Shown one piece after another: positions 11,273 to 24,811 of a stretch of DNA of 64,000 nt (position 1 is its first letter; every line of letters begins with the position of its first letter). Below the pieces are notes generated by a model, which worked only from the letters and a program-made list of their open reading frames with translations, was not told the origin of the DNA and made no database searches. The DNA comes from Purshia tridentata (lineage: Eukaryota > Streptophyta > Magnoliopsida > Rosales > Rosaceae): contig QANT01000708.1 of the NCBI GenBank assembly GCA_003254885.1, forward strand, positions 54,743-118,742. Direction: 5' to 3'. The position numbers and the translations under genes are program-made.

Positions 11273-14200
11273 CTAACCCCTCCAATTGGGTTGCGCGGTT
11301 GTTGAAGTTGTGGGAGCACAAACAGCTTCAACTGTCAGGCGCTTCAACACTTTTGGGCATGGATCTCCAAAGTTACTGTTGGATATGGTGACTACACATC
11401 TCTGCTTCCCAATGCACTTCTGTTGTAATCAAAGATAAACACAGTTCAGAAAGAGGGTAAGAATACTAGTAGATTGTGAAAACCAGATAGCAATATTATG
11501 TACCTTCTCTAAGACAGAATATGAGGTAGGGGCATGGCAAGTTCCTTGTTGGTAACTCCCACAGGTTCCCAATGGCGTACCAAAGCTTGCAAATTTAATG
11601 GAAGAGATAGACTGGCCTGGGTTACAACGCAAGTGAACCTTGGGGTTGTGGAACTCTTGTACTTTTCCATAGCTTTCGATGTGCCAATTCTTTATTGTTG
11701 GGTGGTATTCAGAGACCTCTGCACAAACACTGCTTACAGATCTCTTTACAAGAGAAATTCTTGAGGGATCCCCTCCAAGTTCCTCAAATATTACCAACAG
11801 ATTTTGCGCTGGCTTTAACCAAGACCGAGGCACATGGTACCTGAAAATGAAATTAACATGGAACTTAAGGGAGGGAAGAATTTGTTTGCTGAATAAGCCA
11901 TTAAATGTTTATACCACACATTCATACTACAATACTTGTTATAAATTTTGAAAAACGGGTACTTACAATCGTTGAGTGGGTTGGCCACAACCCGATAGAC
12001 ACTTTGTAGGTCTAAACCCTCCAGCATAACTGCACCCGTTGCAATTACCATTAGCATATGCGGTCCAGTATCTCCCAATACTCTGCCCATTAATCCATAT
12101 TTGGCCTTTTCCCATTCCCTCCATGTCCAAAGCCAACGGCTCGTCTCCTTCAGGTGCATTGAAAAAAGTCTGCATAATTGAGTGAGAGCTTTTAATAATT
12201 CATTCACATGTTTACCACAAACACCTTGAGTTCCATTTTCCTTTGTTGCTTACCTTATGCCAAGTCAATGGCTGCTGTCTTTGTGCAGCTAATGATCCAC
12301 GCATCCATTCAACAGAGGAAATACCATTTGGAGATACAAGATTCATGGCTTCTCCTTTCAGTCCAACCTGTTAAAGTAGCAGCGATAAGCGAAAATGTTT
12401 CTTTGAATCAGCAATATGTAACTTTGATTTCCAAATTAAAATCACCTACCTGGTAGGTCCATTTTTGCCAAGACAAGTCCAATTTTCCCTGGTCAAGTCC
12501 ATGAAGTGCAACTGGGCCAAGGATTCCTGTATTCCATGCCTCATAATGTCCCCCAACATTCTTCAACAAGAAACAACAATTGTAGGTCAGACATTAAAAA
12601 AGAAGAAGAAATCTTGCTACTAAAAGTCAGGTTTGTTTAGCAGTCATGAGGTTTTAAAATTTCACAATTTAGGATTGGCAGATTACTTAAATAGGATGTG
12701 AAATTTTAATAATGGTGGGAAATGGAACTAACTGGCAATCCGACGGCAACACTCAGCAGTGCAATTCTGTTTGTTCCTGGATGTAGATTGACCTTGCCAG
12801 TATATGTGAATCTCCTACTCTCCCTTGTCCCAAAGGCAGAACCTGTGATAATATATGTTAAATTTTTTACTACTAGCCAGCTAGATGATAAGCATGCAAG
12901 AAGCAAATCAAAATAGTACCTGAAAGCTGTCCATTAATGAATATGTGCACAGCATGGCCTGTTGATTGAACAATAAGAGTGGGGAGTTCTCCTCCACGCA
13001 GGAAAGATTCAGATGAACCAATATCAATGCTGTAGGCACATTGAAAAAAGGATGATGTTATAATATCTATCTTTAAGGCCTTTCTAAGGCTCTCAGTCTC
13101 ACTTTCTCTCTGGTCACACGGTCAGGATGTCACTGAAGGCATATGTAACACCATCCTGAGCCATATTTCAGTGTTCTTACATCTTTCAAACTGCAATATT
13201 AGGTACTTGCCATAGACGACCAAGCTAGGTCAAATTAGAACCATTTTTCGAAAGGCTTTTAAGAAGTCATTGCTAAATCTTTCATTGGTGAACTAGAAAA
13301 ACTTTCAAGAAAATGGAAACCCAGAGAGACTGGAGAAATCATGAGATGGTGATAAATAAAAGAGAGCTCGGAAATTCTCACCTAGTTATGTACCACAGGT
13401 AATCAGTACTATCCCTCGTGACATTTATCTGTTCCAAGAGACCAGGAGCAGTGATTGTTGAGCTGTCATCGAGAGAAGTAATGTCTTCATCAAAACTCTC
13501 CCATGATAACATGTCAACATTTGTCGGCAACATTTCCATTTGTGATGTTTGAACTCCAACCTAAGGAGGAACGACATATAATTTTATCTCAGAAACTTTT
13601 AAACCTTTCAATGCAAAAAGAAAATGGAAATAAGGGAATTAAGACTTGTGTTCCTGAAAGTGCAATCTCAGATTATGTCAGAATAGACATATCAAAGTCC
13701 AGCACATGCTTAAAGTCAATACCTTTGCAGTGTTAAAGACTACGTTTCTGCAATCAGGAAGGATACTGATGGACCAAGGAGGCAGGTTATAGTGCATGTT
13801 ATTAAACATCACTCTTGCAGATGACTTGGAATCATGGTTTGAAAGAAATGCTGCACAATCTCCTGATTCTGAAGTGTACACATGAGCCTAGAAATGCCAA
13901 ACAATACCTAGAGTTGGTAAACAAGAATAACTTATGTAACTACCAAAAGCTAGTTTGAGAACAGAAGTGAAAACCTGTTGAAAATTTCCCAGTGAAGTGA
14001 TGATAGGATCAGCTGAAACTAAAGACCGTTCACACATCTTGATAGCCCTATGAAGCTCCTTTAGATGACCATACTTTGGTTGCCTGATTAAACCTATCAA
14101 GTTTTAAAGTGGAGCAGTTAGCTATTTTCTCAAAACTTATGTGCAGTGTACTGGTATATGATTACACACAGACATAAGTTTGCATAAGCAATTACTAGCA

Positions 14201-16514
14201 GACCCACAATCTTTTCAATTTAAGTCATTGTAATATTGAGATAGACCGATGGGTGCTGAGAATCTGTACATGATCAGATTATCAGATGCACCTAAAAGAA
14301 TGCAACCCAGTCACCATGTAACAAGGACAACACCGTTTCAGGGGTTAGATGTTTGGCACCCATAAGTCTCATCTCTTTCTAGAGACACAGATGAACTCCT
14401 TGGACAAAAGCATATAATATTTTATCCTCACCATATTCATCTAATGGAGCATCATAGTCGTAGCTGGTAGTGATGAAAGGGCCCCCAGCTGTGCGTCCAA
14501 AATTGGTACCTCCATGGTACTGTTATACAAGAAACACAAGAATTCAGTTTTCCATGAGAGGTTTTATTTTAACATTGCAAATTTTCTGTAGCCTCAAAAT
14601 AGGAGTTAAAGAAAACCAACCATGTAATAATTAACAAAGGATCCTCCTTTCTGTATGAATTTAGCAACTGCATATGCTAGATCTTGAACTGGTCGTTGGT
14701 GAATTGGACCGCCAAACTCCGTAAACCTAAAGAGTGAAATGGATGCATTTTCATTTGTAGTAAAGAAACATACTTGATGTTCCCAAGCAAACAAGCATAC
14801 TAAACATACCAGCCACTCCATGCCTCTGTCCAAATCGTAGGCTTGTAGGGTTTGTTGGGAGCAAAAGAATCGCAATAGAAGCCATTGCATGTGTTTATCT
14901 GTCATCATCATCAACAAAACAATTCAGCCAACTCTTCGCAAAAGATAGGATGAAACTTACAAGAGACCTCTTTAATAAAGAAACTAGTCACACAACTCCT
15001 TAAAAGGGAAAATGTAGAATGAGTCAAGCTAAGATCAACAGCATAAAGAGTGAAATGCTCACCACTGGATCTGGAGCATCTTCTTCCTTGCACATCACCC
15101 ACGGGACCCCAGTTCCCAACCCAATAGCCATATTTGCCGCCCATGTCATATAATTATGGCCAGCAGCTCCGTATAACTTACTCTGTGCTCCGTACTCATT
15201 CTCAATCTGAGCCAGAAGAAAAAATGAACATATTATTTTTACAAACGGACTCAAAATAGTTTATTTAACTGCTAGTAGAGCTCATCTAATTACAAATTAA
15301 CATACGAGTATAAATTATTTACATTTCCCAATAATATAGTGTTCCATATATTGGCAAGAAAAATGCCAAAAATATCAGAGCAAAATTGAAAAACCAAAAG
15401 GCTCATATACCTGAGAGAGAATGATGGGGCCACCCTGGGACTCGAACAAATTTTCACTCTTCATCAGTCCCACAATCTTTTCCGTGAACCCTTGCATTGC
15501 CCTCTGCAACACCAGAAGTTGTACGTTATAAAATTATACTGAATATCACCCACACCCCCCAAAATTAAAGAAGCATAAGAAGAAAAGAAAAACAAGCTCC
15601 ATAAATTCTCTTTAGACAGCTCATGCAACATAATCAGGAAAAGGATAAAGTAAAGAAAATTAACCTTGAAAGGCTCATTGTCCGTTCTGAAGCTGATGCC
15701 CGGAACATACTTCAGCCAAACAGGAAACCCCCTAAAAATCACATAATCAGAAAACTTTAGTTCATTTTTAAGGGGAAAAAAAGGAATAAGAAAAAATGGT
15801 AGTAGAAAATCCTCAAATGCAAAACAAGAAGCTAAGATAGTTAGATCTGGAGAAAAAAATAATAACAATAATAATACAGGGAGGGAGGGAGTTACCCAAA
15901 GTTCCACTCAGCACAAACATAAGGCCCAATGCGAAGGTGAGCATAGAGCCCTGCCTTCTGTATGGTCTTTAGGAATCTCACCAGATCATACCTCCCTTCG
16001 AAATTGTACTGAAACCCAACACAAAGCAAGCAAGCAAGCATGCATGATTAGAAGGGAGAATAAATGGCAAACAGAGCAACACAAAAATAGCAAACGTGGA
16101 AAATAAAAATGGAGAGAATGTGAAGAGTACATTGCCAGGAGTAGGCTCATGCACATTCCAGAATACATAGGTTTCAATGACATCAAGACCTCCATCTTTT
16201 GCCTTCTGTATCAGATCTCCCCACATCTAAACCAAAGCCCATTTCTCAAGTAAATCAGAATAACCCACAAAAAGGAACAATTTTGGAAATAATTATTGAA
16301 AATAAAGACAAGCGAAATGGCAAAATGGGAAAGATTTGGGTACCTCAGGAGTGCTTCTGGGGTAATGTATTGAACCAGAAATGAGGATTCTTCTTTGCCC
16401 ATTAATCACAATGGCCTTCCTATCATAGGTGACAGTACACTGGACCAGCTGAAACCCCAAGAAGCAAACCAAGCCCATAAACAAGCACAACTTAGAAACT
16501 GAGTTGGTTTCCAT
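11273..16514 (-). CDS. BGAL3: Beta-galactosidase, GH35 with C-terminal SUEL lectin domain (BGAL3-like)
   Basis: Secreted or cell-wall exo-beta-galactosidase that removes terminal beta-galactosyl residues from pectic galactan and arabinogalactan during growth and ripening. Nineteen exons were traced on the minus strand, from ATG at 16514 to TAG at 11273-11275, giving about 853 aa (Arabidopsis BGAL3 is close to this). The N-terminal 25 residues form a signal peptide ([18 protein letters not shown]) before [17 protein letters not shown]35 landmarks: [32 protein letters not shown], catalytic acid/base Glu in [14 protein letters not shown], nucleophile Glu in WTEAWSGWF, and [13 protein letters not shown]. 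Sugar-binding beta domains follow, then the galactose-binding lectin domain (last about 110 aa: [19 protein letters not shown]). First exons: 16514-16344, 16226-16131, 16008-15896. The last exon is 11419-11273. All motifs are intact. Orthology to BGAL3 rather than BGAL1 rests on C-terminal features and gene order. Confidence 0.96.
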
Positions 16515-16973
16515 TTTAGGCCTTTTCTCTCACCCTCTCTTATCAACTGAGGTGGTAAATTGAACTCAGAGCAGACCCAGCAGGGAATTAATACAGAAGT
16601 GCACAAAGAGAGAGAGCAGAAGCGAGTTTAAGAGTGTGGTGGATCAGCAAAGAGCAACAGCAACAGGATCCATTGCCTCTTTGCACTTCACACTTCACTC
16701 TCACAAGGTCTGAGGTTCTGAGACTCTGAGCAGAGCTATAATGTATACATATATATATATATATATATTTTAGTAAAAGAAAAAAAAAGGAAAATACAGA
16801 ACTGTATTATTTCAGCTTGCGTTAAGCTTTTGGTTTGTAGTGAACGTTATTAATTACTTATGTAGAGCATACAGACAGCTTACACTTAATCACAGTTCAC
16901 AAGTGTCGAGAGTCATCCCTGCGTGGCTGTAGACTACAAAAGGAGTAAATTAACTAGAAACTGTCAAACAAAC
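16515..16973 (-). promoter_or_regulatory. 5' leader and promoter region of the beta-galactosidase gene
   Basis: About 230 bp upstream of the start lies a (TA)n tract at 16747-16770, which on the minus strand gives several TATA-like sequences. The sequence between it and the ATG is a plausible 5' leader. No specific cis-element is claimed. Confidence 0.4.
16747..16770. repeat. (TA)n microsatellite
   Basis: A run of alternating T and A directly visible, located just upstream of the beta-galactosidase leader. Confidence 0.85.
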
Positions 16974-17240
16974 GAAAAAAGGAAAAGAGTCAAAGAGTCA
17001 AAGACAACAGTAAATGTAAGAAGCTTTATACACTTCCTAAGTAGGATTTTTTTTTTTTGGCCAGGACTTCCTAAGTAGGATTAATTGGTGAGTTTTTAAT
17101 CTTTATGGCACGCCATACAGGATCTTGNGAAAAAAGGAAAAGAGTCAAAGACAACAGTAAATGTAAGAAGCTTTATACACTTCCTAAGTAGGATTAATTG
17201 GTGAGTTTTTAATCTTTATGGCACGCCATACAGGATCTTG
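16974..17240. repeat. Near-identical direct duplication joined by a single N (assembly join)
   Basis: Copy 1 (16974-17127) and copy 2 (17129-17240) begin gaaaaaaggaaaagagtcaa and end cacgccatacaggatcttg, with one N at 17128 between them. Copy 1 has an extra agtcaaag and a roughly 33-bp insertion that includes a T-run and a repeated cttcctaagtagg. The pattern fits two alleles placed end to end by the assembler. Confidence 0.85.
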
Positions 17241-17823
17241 TAAAGACTAAAGTGCACTTTTAAGCTTATTCTTATTCTATCTTGTAACATTTTCTAGTGA
17301 AATAAAGAAAATATCATTACCCTAATATACAACTAGTTAGTTATAGTTGGACCTAACAAAAATAGCTTATTTGGTGATGGGTAAGTTGTATTATCATTGC
17401 ATAAGGAGTTACCAATTTCTTTTACCTTACCTATAAGGCTATAATCATATATGGTAATACTTAGCAAGACATGTTTGTAAAGATTAAACCAACAAATCAT
17501 CAATATTATGTTTCTTCCTAAAGCAGCTGAGAATAGGCCATGCCTACTTATGTAGCAGTAAAATGGAGGCAGGGCTTTGACTTGTCAATGTAAATATGAC
17601 CAAAGGGCATTATTGTCTCCCAGGGCTCTCATTACTGAACAAGACATGGCCCACCTAGCCATTTCCATGTGAACCCAAAACCCTTTTGGTTCTTTGGGTC
17701 ATGTGAACCCGAAACTCCCTCTCCCCCCCCTTCCATATTATGGGCCATTATATCTCCATCCGTCACTTTTGTTCCTTCATATTGACACCAACCCCCCACC
17801 ACCTTTTTTGTCCCATTAACTGA

Positions 17824-17854
<31 letters not shown>

Positions 17855-19615
17855 AGCACAGCACAGCACCCAGTAGATCTGTTATCTCTGTCGAAGATCA
17901 CAAAGACTAGCTGTCATTCAAGTTACCAGCAATATATATATTATTACATATTCATATTAAAAATAATGTGCTAGCAATGCTTCCAATTTATTGTAGTATA
18001 TATGATAATTCTGAGTCTCTGACCCAGGTTTCAATGTACTTAATTTATCATGTACAAATTTGCAAATTCTTTCGAGGAATGTGCCCTTATTCTGAGTTTT
18101 TATTACTCTACTGCGTCTAGGAATATTATATGCTGTTAAATAATTCTTTATCATTTTCAGTTCCTCCCATACACTGCTCGTAGAAATGCAAGAATGTAAA
18201 AGAGAAAGGCTATTAGCACTATGATTAAGTTCTAGAAAAGAAAAGAAAAAGAAAAAAAAGAAAAGGCATAATTATCCTTCCAAATGTCATACAACGTTCA
18301 CATTGTAGAATTTTCTTTAATTAGGACTCAAATCCTTGGAGAGAAGCACGATTTTGACAACTAAAGTTTGGCTTACTGAATGTCCAACCAATCAATATGT
18401 ACAGCACTCTACTCCAATTTGGTCTTGATTGCCGGAAAGAGACCGTTACTTGATCATTATATTATATCCTTACTCGACCATAAAAAAAGAAGATGATTAT
18501 ATCCTTAATTATATATCAAGTGTAGTTGTAGGCTTGTAGCTTCACCTTTGTTAATTAATAGAACAATTTCATAATATTGGACTATATATGAAGATGGAGG
18601 TCTCTTTAAAACCCACATGAATTATACCCCAAATCGATCATCAAATGGGCCTGCTTTGTTTTATGATTTCAATAATCACATCCTCATGTGCTCTTTAATT
18701 ATAGTAATTAATAATGGCAATAGAATTAGTGATCGAGTCTAAAGTCAACAGGGGATTTAGTGAAAATGCAAGGTTGGTCCATGATCTAATATGTTGATCT
18801 GTCCTGTCATATGTCCCCATGTGGCATGTTTAGTATGCTAATCAACCAATTAACAAGAAGCTTCCCTAATCACTTAGTTCCTTCCTTCTTTAATTGGCTT
18901 TCAATTTGTTTTCTCTTAGCATTCATAGCCGTGAACCACGGAGCTAGCCCTAACGCGGTGGGGCCTCTTCGCACTCTTCTTAGTCCCATTTCATTGCAGT
19001 TCACTCATCAACCGTCATAACTTCACCGAAGAAAAGGACTTATATATAAAATTGTTTCTATTACCTAACAATAATATTGAATGACATGATTTTTCAATTA
19101 AAAGATAGTTTATCATGTGGTAAAATAAAAACAATGCTACACAATATTTTCCCACGCACATTTCATATATCTTAAATTGTAGTTGAGTCACACCATGCGT
19201 GCCCACTGTTGTTCTCATACAAATACATTAATTAATTACCACTTGATTAAGAAGTAATGGATCTGGGTTATTTTATATTTTCGGGGTTCGATTAAATCAC
19301 TTGAAGCCTTCAACTAAAAACTTGTGTCCCCACCCAAGGGTGCAACCAAGTCTAGAATTGGCCTTGGGGTCAGTCCATGGTCATGTGTGTAGACGTACTA
19401 GAACCCTGTCGAAGCTGGTGCAAGATCCTAAGTTAGAAGCTAATTCTCTATCCGATCGAGCACAAATCAACCATATTTTACTTTAATTATTATCGATCGT
19501 TACCGTTAGTAGGAATAAAAACTGCCGATCACTAATTGCTGCGTGGATTGGAGTTTCAACCTCCCAAACTACTAAAAGATCGATTGGTTGCATATGTGGC
19601 TTTCTAGTCATCTTT
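17241..19615. other. Intergenic DNA, no gene recognised
   Basis: AT-rich sequence with a CT microsatellite at 17829-17854. Short open frames occur on both strands but none shows a recognisable domain, codon pattern or splice structure. Confidence 0.55.
17829..17854. repeat. (CT)n microsatellite
   Basis: Thirteen CT units are directly visible. Confidence 0.9.
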
Positions 19616-19947
19616 AATCTTTTATTTATTTATTTATTTTTTTTAGATCAAGAATGACTAGTTAAGTTACATCATGTGGTATAATGACATTATCCCATTA
19701 GCATTATTCTGCATGTATATACGCCCAAGTGGCATGTTGCGTGCTTGGCTTGTGCCGAGCGTGCAAAACGTACTGCGTGCAAATCTTTTATTTATTTATT
19801 TATTTTTTTTAGATCAAAGATGGCTAGTTAAGTTACATCATGTGATATAATGACATTATCCCATTAGCATTATTCTGCATGTATATACGCCCAAGTGGCA
19901 TGTTGCGTGCTCGGCTTGTGCCGAGCGTGCAAAACGTACTGCGTGCA
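19616..19947. repeat. Two-copy tandem duplication, 166-bp unit, with hairpin
   Basis: Copy 1 is 19616-19781 and copy 2 is 19782-19947. They differ at a few bases (for example aagaatgac/aaagatggc and tgcttggc/tgctcggc). Near the end of each unit is a short inverted repeat, GCTCGGC-TTGT-GCCGAGC in copy 2, with one changed base in the copy 1 stem. Confidence 0.9.
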
Positions 19948-20937
19948 TATTGACCTGGAAATTAAGATGATTGAGCAAGCTTATTCAAAAATGTTGAATT
20001 CAAGCTTGTGATACCAATGCACAACTGATGATTGAGAAGAAAGGATGATGGTAATGGTTGAACTCAAATGATGGTGAATGGTGAAGGGAATCGAAGAACA
20101 TGCCATGTAAGGATATTAATCGAAGGTCAAATTATAAAAACCTCGATCGCCGTTTAGAATTAGGTCAAATTGCATACATCAAAACTTTATTCTTTCAACT
20201 AACTTGTTTCTCCATGATTTGATTAAAGCAAGAAGCTAGTGAATTAAGCAGCTTTTGTGATGGCACTTTTTATGTCAAACAGTCAAAGTATACACCAAGT
20301 GATTGATGAACAGGATTAATACAGGAAGAGAAGTAGGGTTAGTGCAGTGCCAAGGAGTACCCATCAGCATCCCCCAAACCCACCCAAAAGAAAAAATTAA
20401 AGAGAAAGTGCATCCATTAAGTAGGTAGATTTGGACTCTTTTTCATATTATAATTAACAAAAATACATTCTTAAATCTCTGGGTGTTAATATTGGCATAA
20501 TTAAGTAGCTAATTCTCATAAGCCAGTACTAGTGGTACTAGTACTTCGAGGTTTGAAAGCAGTCCAATTATTCCCCTTATCACTATCTTTATTATTGTAG
20601 CATACTTTGCAGTGAAGGCTAAATTAAAGGAAGTGGTAGCTTTAACGTTTTAGGTATACACTACTTTGGCTTTGCATATATCATATATGGCCATATGGGA
20701 CAAGTGCTTTTGTACGTTTTTCGTTATTTAATCTTCCACCGTCCGCATTATACTCACTGTCTCACCGCATAACAGTAACACCATCGATCTAGTTTAATTC
20801 ATAAGTGGACCACCCCTACTTTCTCTATCATATATCCCTTTCAACATTTGGATCATATATAATATGTCCCATTCTTTTACTTGTTTCAATTTGATCCGTC
20901 TTCTTTCTTTGGAATTTTCTTTCCTTTTTACTTTACA
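19948..20937. other. Intergenic DNA, no gene recognised
   Basis: Nothing beyond AT-rich sequence and short random frames is visible. Confidence 0.5.
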
Positions 20938-21159
20938 CCCTTAAATCTATAATATAGGATTAAAATTAAAAGATGAAAAAAAAAAAAACAAGAAGGCGAT
21001 TTGAATGCATTCTTTTATGTGGATCATTAATGGTCAATAGCAATGGGACCCTTAAATCTATAATATAGGATTAAAATTAAAAGATGAAAAAAAAAAAACA
21101 AGAAGGCGATTTGAATGCATTATTTTATGTGGATCATTAATGGTCAATAGCAATGGGTA
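20938..21159. repeat. Two-copy tandem duplication, 111-bp unit
   Basis: Copy 1 is about 20938-21048 and copy 2 about 21049-21159. Each starts cccttaaatctataatatag and contains an A-run and gaaggcgatttgaatgcat. The copies are almost identical. Confidence 0.9.
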
Positions 21160-24100
21160 CGTGAACTTACAAATGTGCTAACGTGAAACATAACGCAGAT
21201 GTATATATAAAACCCAAAACAACACTCTTTTGGTGCTTTTGTTTTTCAGGACTTGTAGGGTTGAGCATGAGTTTGCAGCTTGCTGGCCAGTTCGGTTTTG
21301 AACTCGATCCTTCACCCATATTGAACATGCATGTACTGATGTACATGCGCATACCATATGTAATGAGTAATGAGTATAACGTTTCTCTTGAAAAAATGGG
21401 GAATCTTATGTAGGAAAAAAGTGTAAGCACATTAGTGGTATATATATACACATGACATAAGTCATGACACACAAATATCATAAAATTAAATAATGGCTCG
21501 CATCAAGGTGTAAACCAATAGAACACATGTGCGTGTTTCTGAAATATTAAGAGGTGTTTAAGTGTTAGTCTTAGAGATGAATGACAGATAGCTTGTGTTT
21601 CAAAGGAAAGGATCAAGATCGATCGTGGCAAGTGCACAGTACCACCACCCGGTCCAGAGCCGGTGAGCGAGTGCTTACGTGGCAGGTGGGGGTGGGGTCC
21701 ACATGAGAAAGAAGGTGGGCACCAAGTGAAAGTGTGGTGGTTGGTGTGGGTCCCATACGGAAAAATGCGTCGGTGCACGTGCCCTCCGTGATTTCCTGAA
21801 GCTCTTAGATTTAGTACCAACTGCGCGCCATTTGGAAACCTTTTCCCGCCATCAGTAGGTGGCGTAGTTTGGTTGGCTAGGAATCTCGTGATCCTTCTTC
21901 CGTTAACGTCGGTGTAGACGACGCCGTTACTATTCATTTTCGGGATGGAATCTTCTTCCTATGCTTATTCCCTCACGCGCCATCAGTTGTATCGGGTATG
22001 TTGTGTGATTATCTGATTGGTTGAATAGCTGATAACATGAATTTTATTGGTTGTTTCAGCAAGCTTCATGTCACGCGACTAAGGTCGCGCTTTGTGTGGA
22101 TTATCCAAAAGTAACGGGGTAAGATAATGCAGCAAAACAGAGAGAGGATCTCTGTTGGATGCTGTGCTTATATTGCTGCCACGTGGCCCACGTTATTGGA
22201 TTGAGCTTCTCATTTACTTCTTTGGCCCAATAAAAAGGGCTTCTCATTTTCTTCCAACACTAGAACTTCTCAATTTCTCCATCCTATATGTGATATGTCT
22301 AGACTCTAGGTTTAGACAAAAACAAATTATGGGATTAAGGTTAAAATGAGCTTTTAAATCCTATGTTGCTAGAACTTCTTGTTGTGAAACTTATCAAGAG
22401 ATTAGTAAATTTATGGAAGAACTTTAAATCATGATTTTAAAGTTTGAAATCTCATATCAAAATTAAATTTAAAATTAAGTTTATGCACATTGTTTTCCAA
22501 TTACCACATTGCTCTTGTAATCGTGTTGATTTTTTCATATATTAATCTTTGGATGGGAGAAGAACCATAACCTTTCTTATATTTAGAGGTTGATGTATTC
22601 GGTTCTCATTGAGTAATAAAATTAGTTATTTAATTATCATATTTAATTATTTGAGACAACAAAAAAAATCACTAATTCACTAATTCCATCATTTTGAATT
22701 TTATTTATATTTCTAAATATCTCATAACAAAAAAAAAGTTTAATTAGAGAAGTGATTAGCTTATGCTATATTGACTTTCATAGTATATCCATGCTTAATC
22801 TCCTTCTTTTGCCGCTTGTTAAGGCAAAAAGAAAAAGGCAACTAAAAGGTGTAACTAGGTAAATCATACAAAACATCAAATCAAACAGAAAAAATAAAAG
22901 GGTAACTAAGTCGTTGAAAACATGATTAATAAGCACATGAACTCCAATCACCATTAGTTAGAAGTAAACTAAGAGCGTTAGGATTTGGCACGCGCTTTGC
23001 AAAACCATTCCTTCATCTACAAGACTTGCATGCATAGTAAACTTTTTGAGGGCATCATTATCTTGGTGACGATGTTGTTCCTATTATGGGGCCTAGATGT
23101 TGGCCTTCATTATTCTTAAGGTACCATGGCATATTATATATTGTATTGGTATTATTACCTTACCCCTCTACAAACTAACTAAACCCCTTAATTTGTGCTC
23201 CTCATGAACCAACACCACACTTGTAAACTATATTGGATACCTCTGCACTTTTCTTCTTTTCTTCTTTTCTTGATTGGAGGACCATCATCGATCAAAGGAC
23301 TAAGAAAAAGTTGAAAAACCGTTGGTTTAGCACTTAATTGGCGCCAATAAAAGTAAAGCTGTTTCTTGTCTCATATTTACATTCAATTATTTTTTACTAT
23401 AAACAATAAATCCTTATTCTGAACTCATAAAATAATAGAATGATGTCATTTTTATCATATTTGTTAGCAATTATATATTTATTTCATTCATAGCCTTCTT
23501 TATTTTGGTCGGAAAATGTATTAAAGGGTCCACCTCTCTAGGAATACAAAATTACTACAGCCCCCCGTGCCATAATATGGTCTTTAGTTTGTCATTCAAA
23601 AGGTTAACATGGAACAACAAAGCCTTGTACTGATACCTCCCACACATACAGTACTGTAATTAAGTACGTCCCTGCAAAATAAGCAATAAGGTTAAGTAAT
23701 CATTTAATGAACTAATCCATGTTTTGAAAAATATAGAATGAAACGTATTGATATCACCCAAAATAAATAAAAAACCTTGAAACAATTATTGTGATTTAAA
23801 GTGCTTCATGCTCTAATTATGATCATCTTTATATATGAGACTTTGGGTTGGGCACGTAGCAACATATATACCGTTAAACGTAACTATCAAGGATGGTGTC
23901 TCTTTGTTCGTATAAATGACAGCAATATGAGCATGGCAATAATGCTTCGCTACTTTCTGTCGTTGCTTAAAGCTTAAGGTTGTATATTATTAAACCACAC
24001 ACACCAAACAAAGATAAAAGATTGCATTTCTAATTGGCTCGAGTCTAACGACATGATATATGGAGGGAATATGAACTAGTCTCATTTCAAGTCAATTTCG

Positions 24101-24811
24101 TTGTTTCTTTCTCATTCTGATTTTATGTACGTAAACATGCTATGAATCATCAAGTCCCTTGAGAATTCTGCCCAATGCAACATAATTATGTGTAGACACA
24201 CTCATCTTGACTCGTATAAATAGCACCCAATAACTCATTGTATAAGGTATACAATAACTTTATATGCTCTTACAGCCACTAACTTGAGTTATTTAGATTA
24301 TTCGTGTTTCCTGTGGTTTAGTGATATTTATTTCTATTTTGTTGGAAGATATTTTAAGTTTAAATTACTCTTCCAAATTAAAAATAGGGCATTAAAGTCA
24401 TCATATGTAGAATGAAGTAAAACTTCAAAGTATCTAGGTGTATACATCTATCGTCTCTATCTCTCTTATCACATTACCTAACATATGATAATATATACAT
24501 CGTGATAGGTAAGTTCTTTCTGTAGATTGGTGGTTAGGCTTTTCTTCAAATGGTATATGAAAAATGTATCAAAAGCACCACACAAGTGTTGGTAGAAAAA
24601 ATATTCCCACCATTTGGGCCTGAGAATGGCCCAAAAATTCTGAACCAGCAAGGGGTAGTTGGCCCGCGATCCAAGGTTGCGCGCGCATTTGTCTGGTCGG
24701 GTAAGCCTTTCAGTATCAAACTTGAGAACATAAACTCCCGGCAACTAAAATTTAAATCTCAACGGTCACTTCCCTGAGAAACCAAATTAGCGACTCACTC
24801 AAAATCTCCAT
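21160..24811. other. Intergenic DNA upstream of the rRNA dimethylase gene
   Basis: No supported gene. The stretch 21600-22150 is more GC-rich than its surroundings, contains a G-box-like cacgtg at about 21776 and has open frames on both strands, but no family is recognisable. The rest is AT-rich. The last 150 bp should contain the dimethylase promoter and leader. Confidence 0.5.

Noticed and set aside
18811-19020. 69-codon frame with a hydrophobic stretch resembling a signal peptide
   Set aside because: Short, with no conserved motif; chance frames of this size are common here.
19601-21200. Repeat cluster considered as a CRISPR array or satellite
   Set aside because: Only two copies per unit, no regular spacers, and the genome is clearly eukaryotic.
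21503-21937. 144-codon open frame on the minus strand in a GC-richer patch
   Set aside because: Composition turns from GC-rich to Leu/His-rich random-looking sequence, no domain or splice pattern is visible, and the other strand is partly open too.
21945-22122. Possible two-exon micro-gene on the plus strand (MESSSYAYSLTRHQLYR joined to QASCHATKVALCV...)
   Set aside because: Needs a 64-nt intron, shorter than most plant introns, and the 37-aa product matches nothing I know. Transcript evidence would be required.
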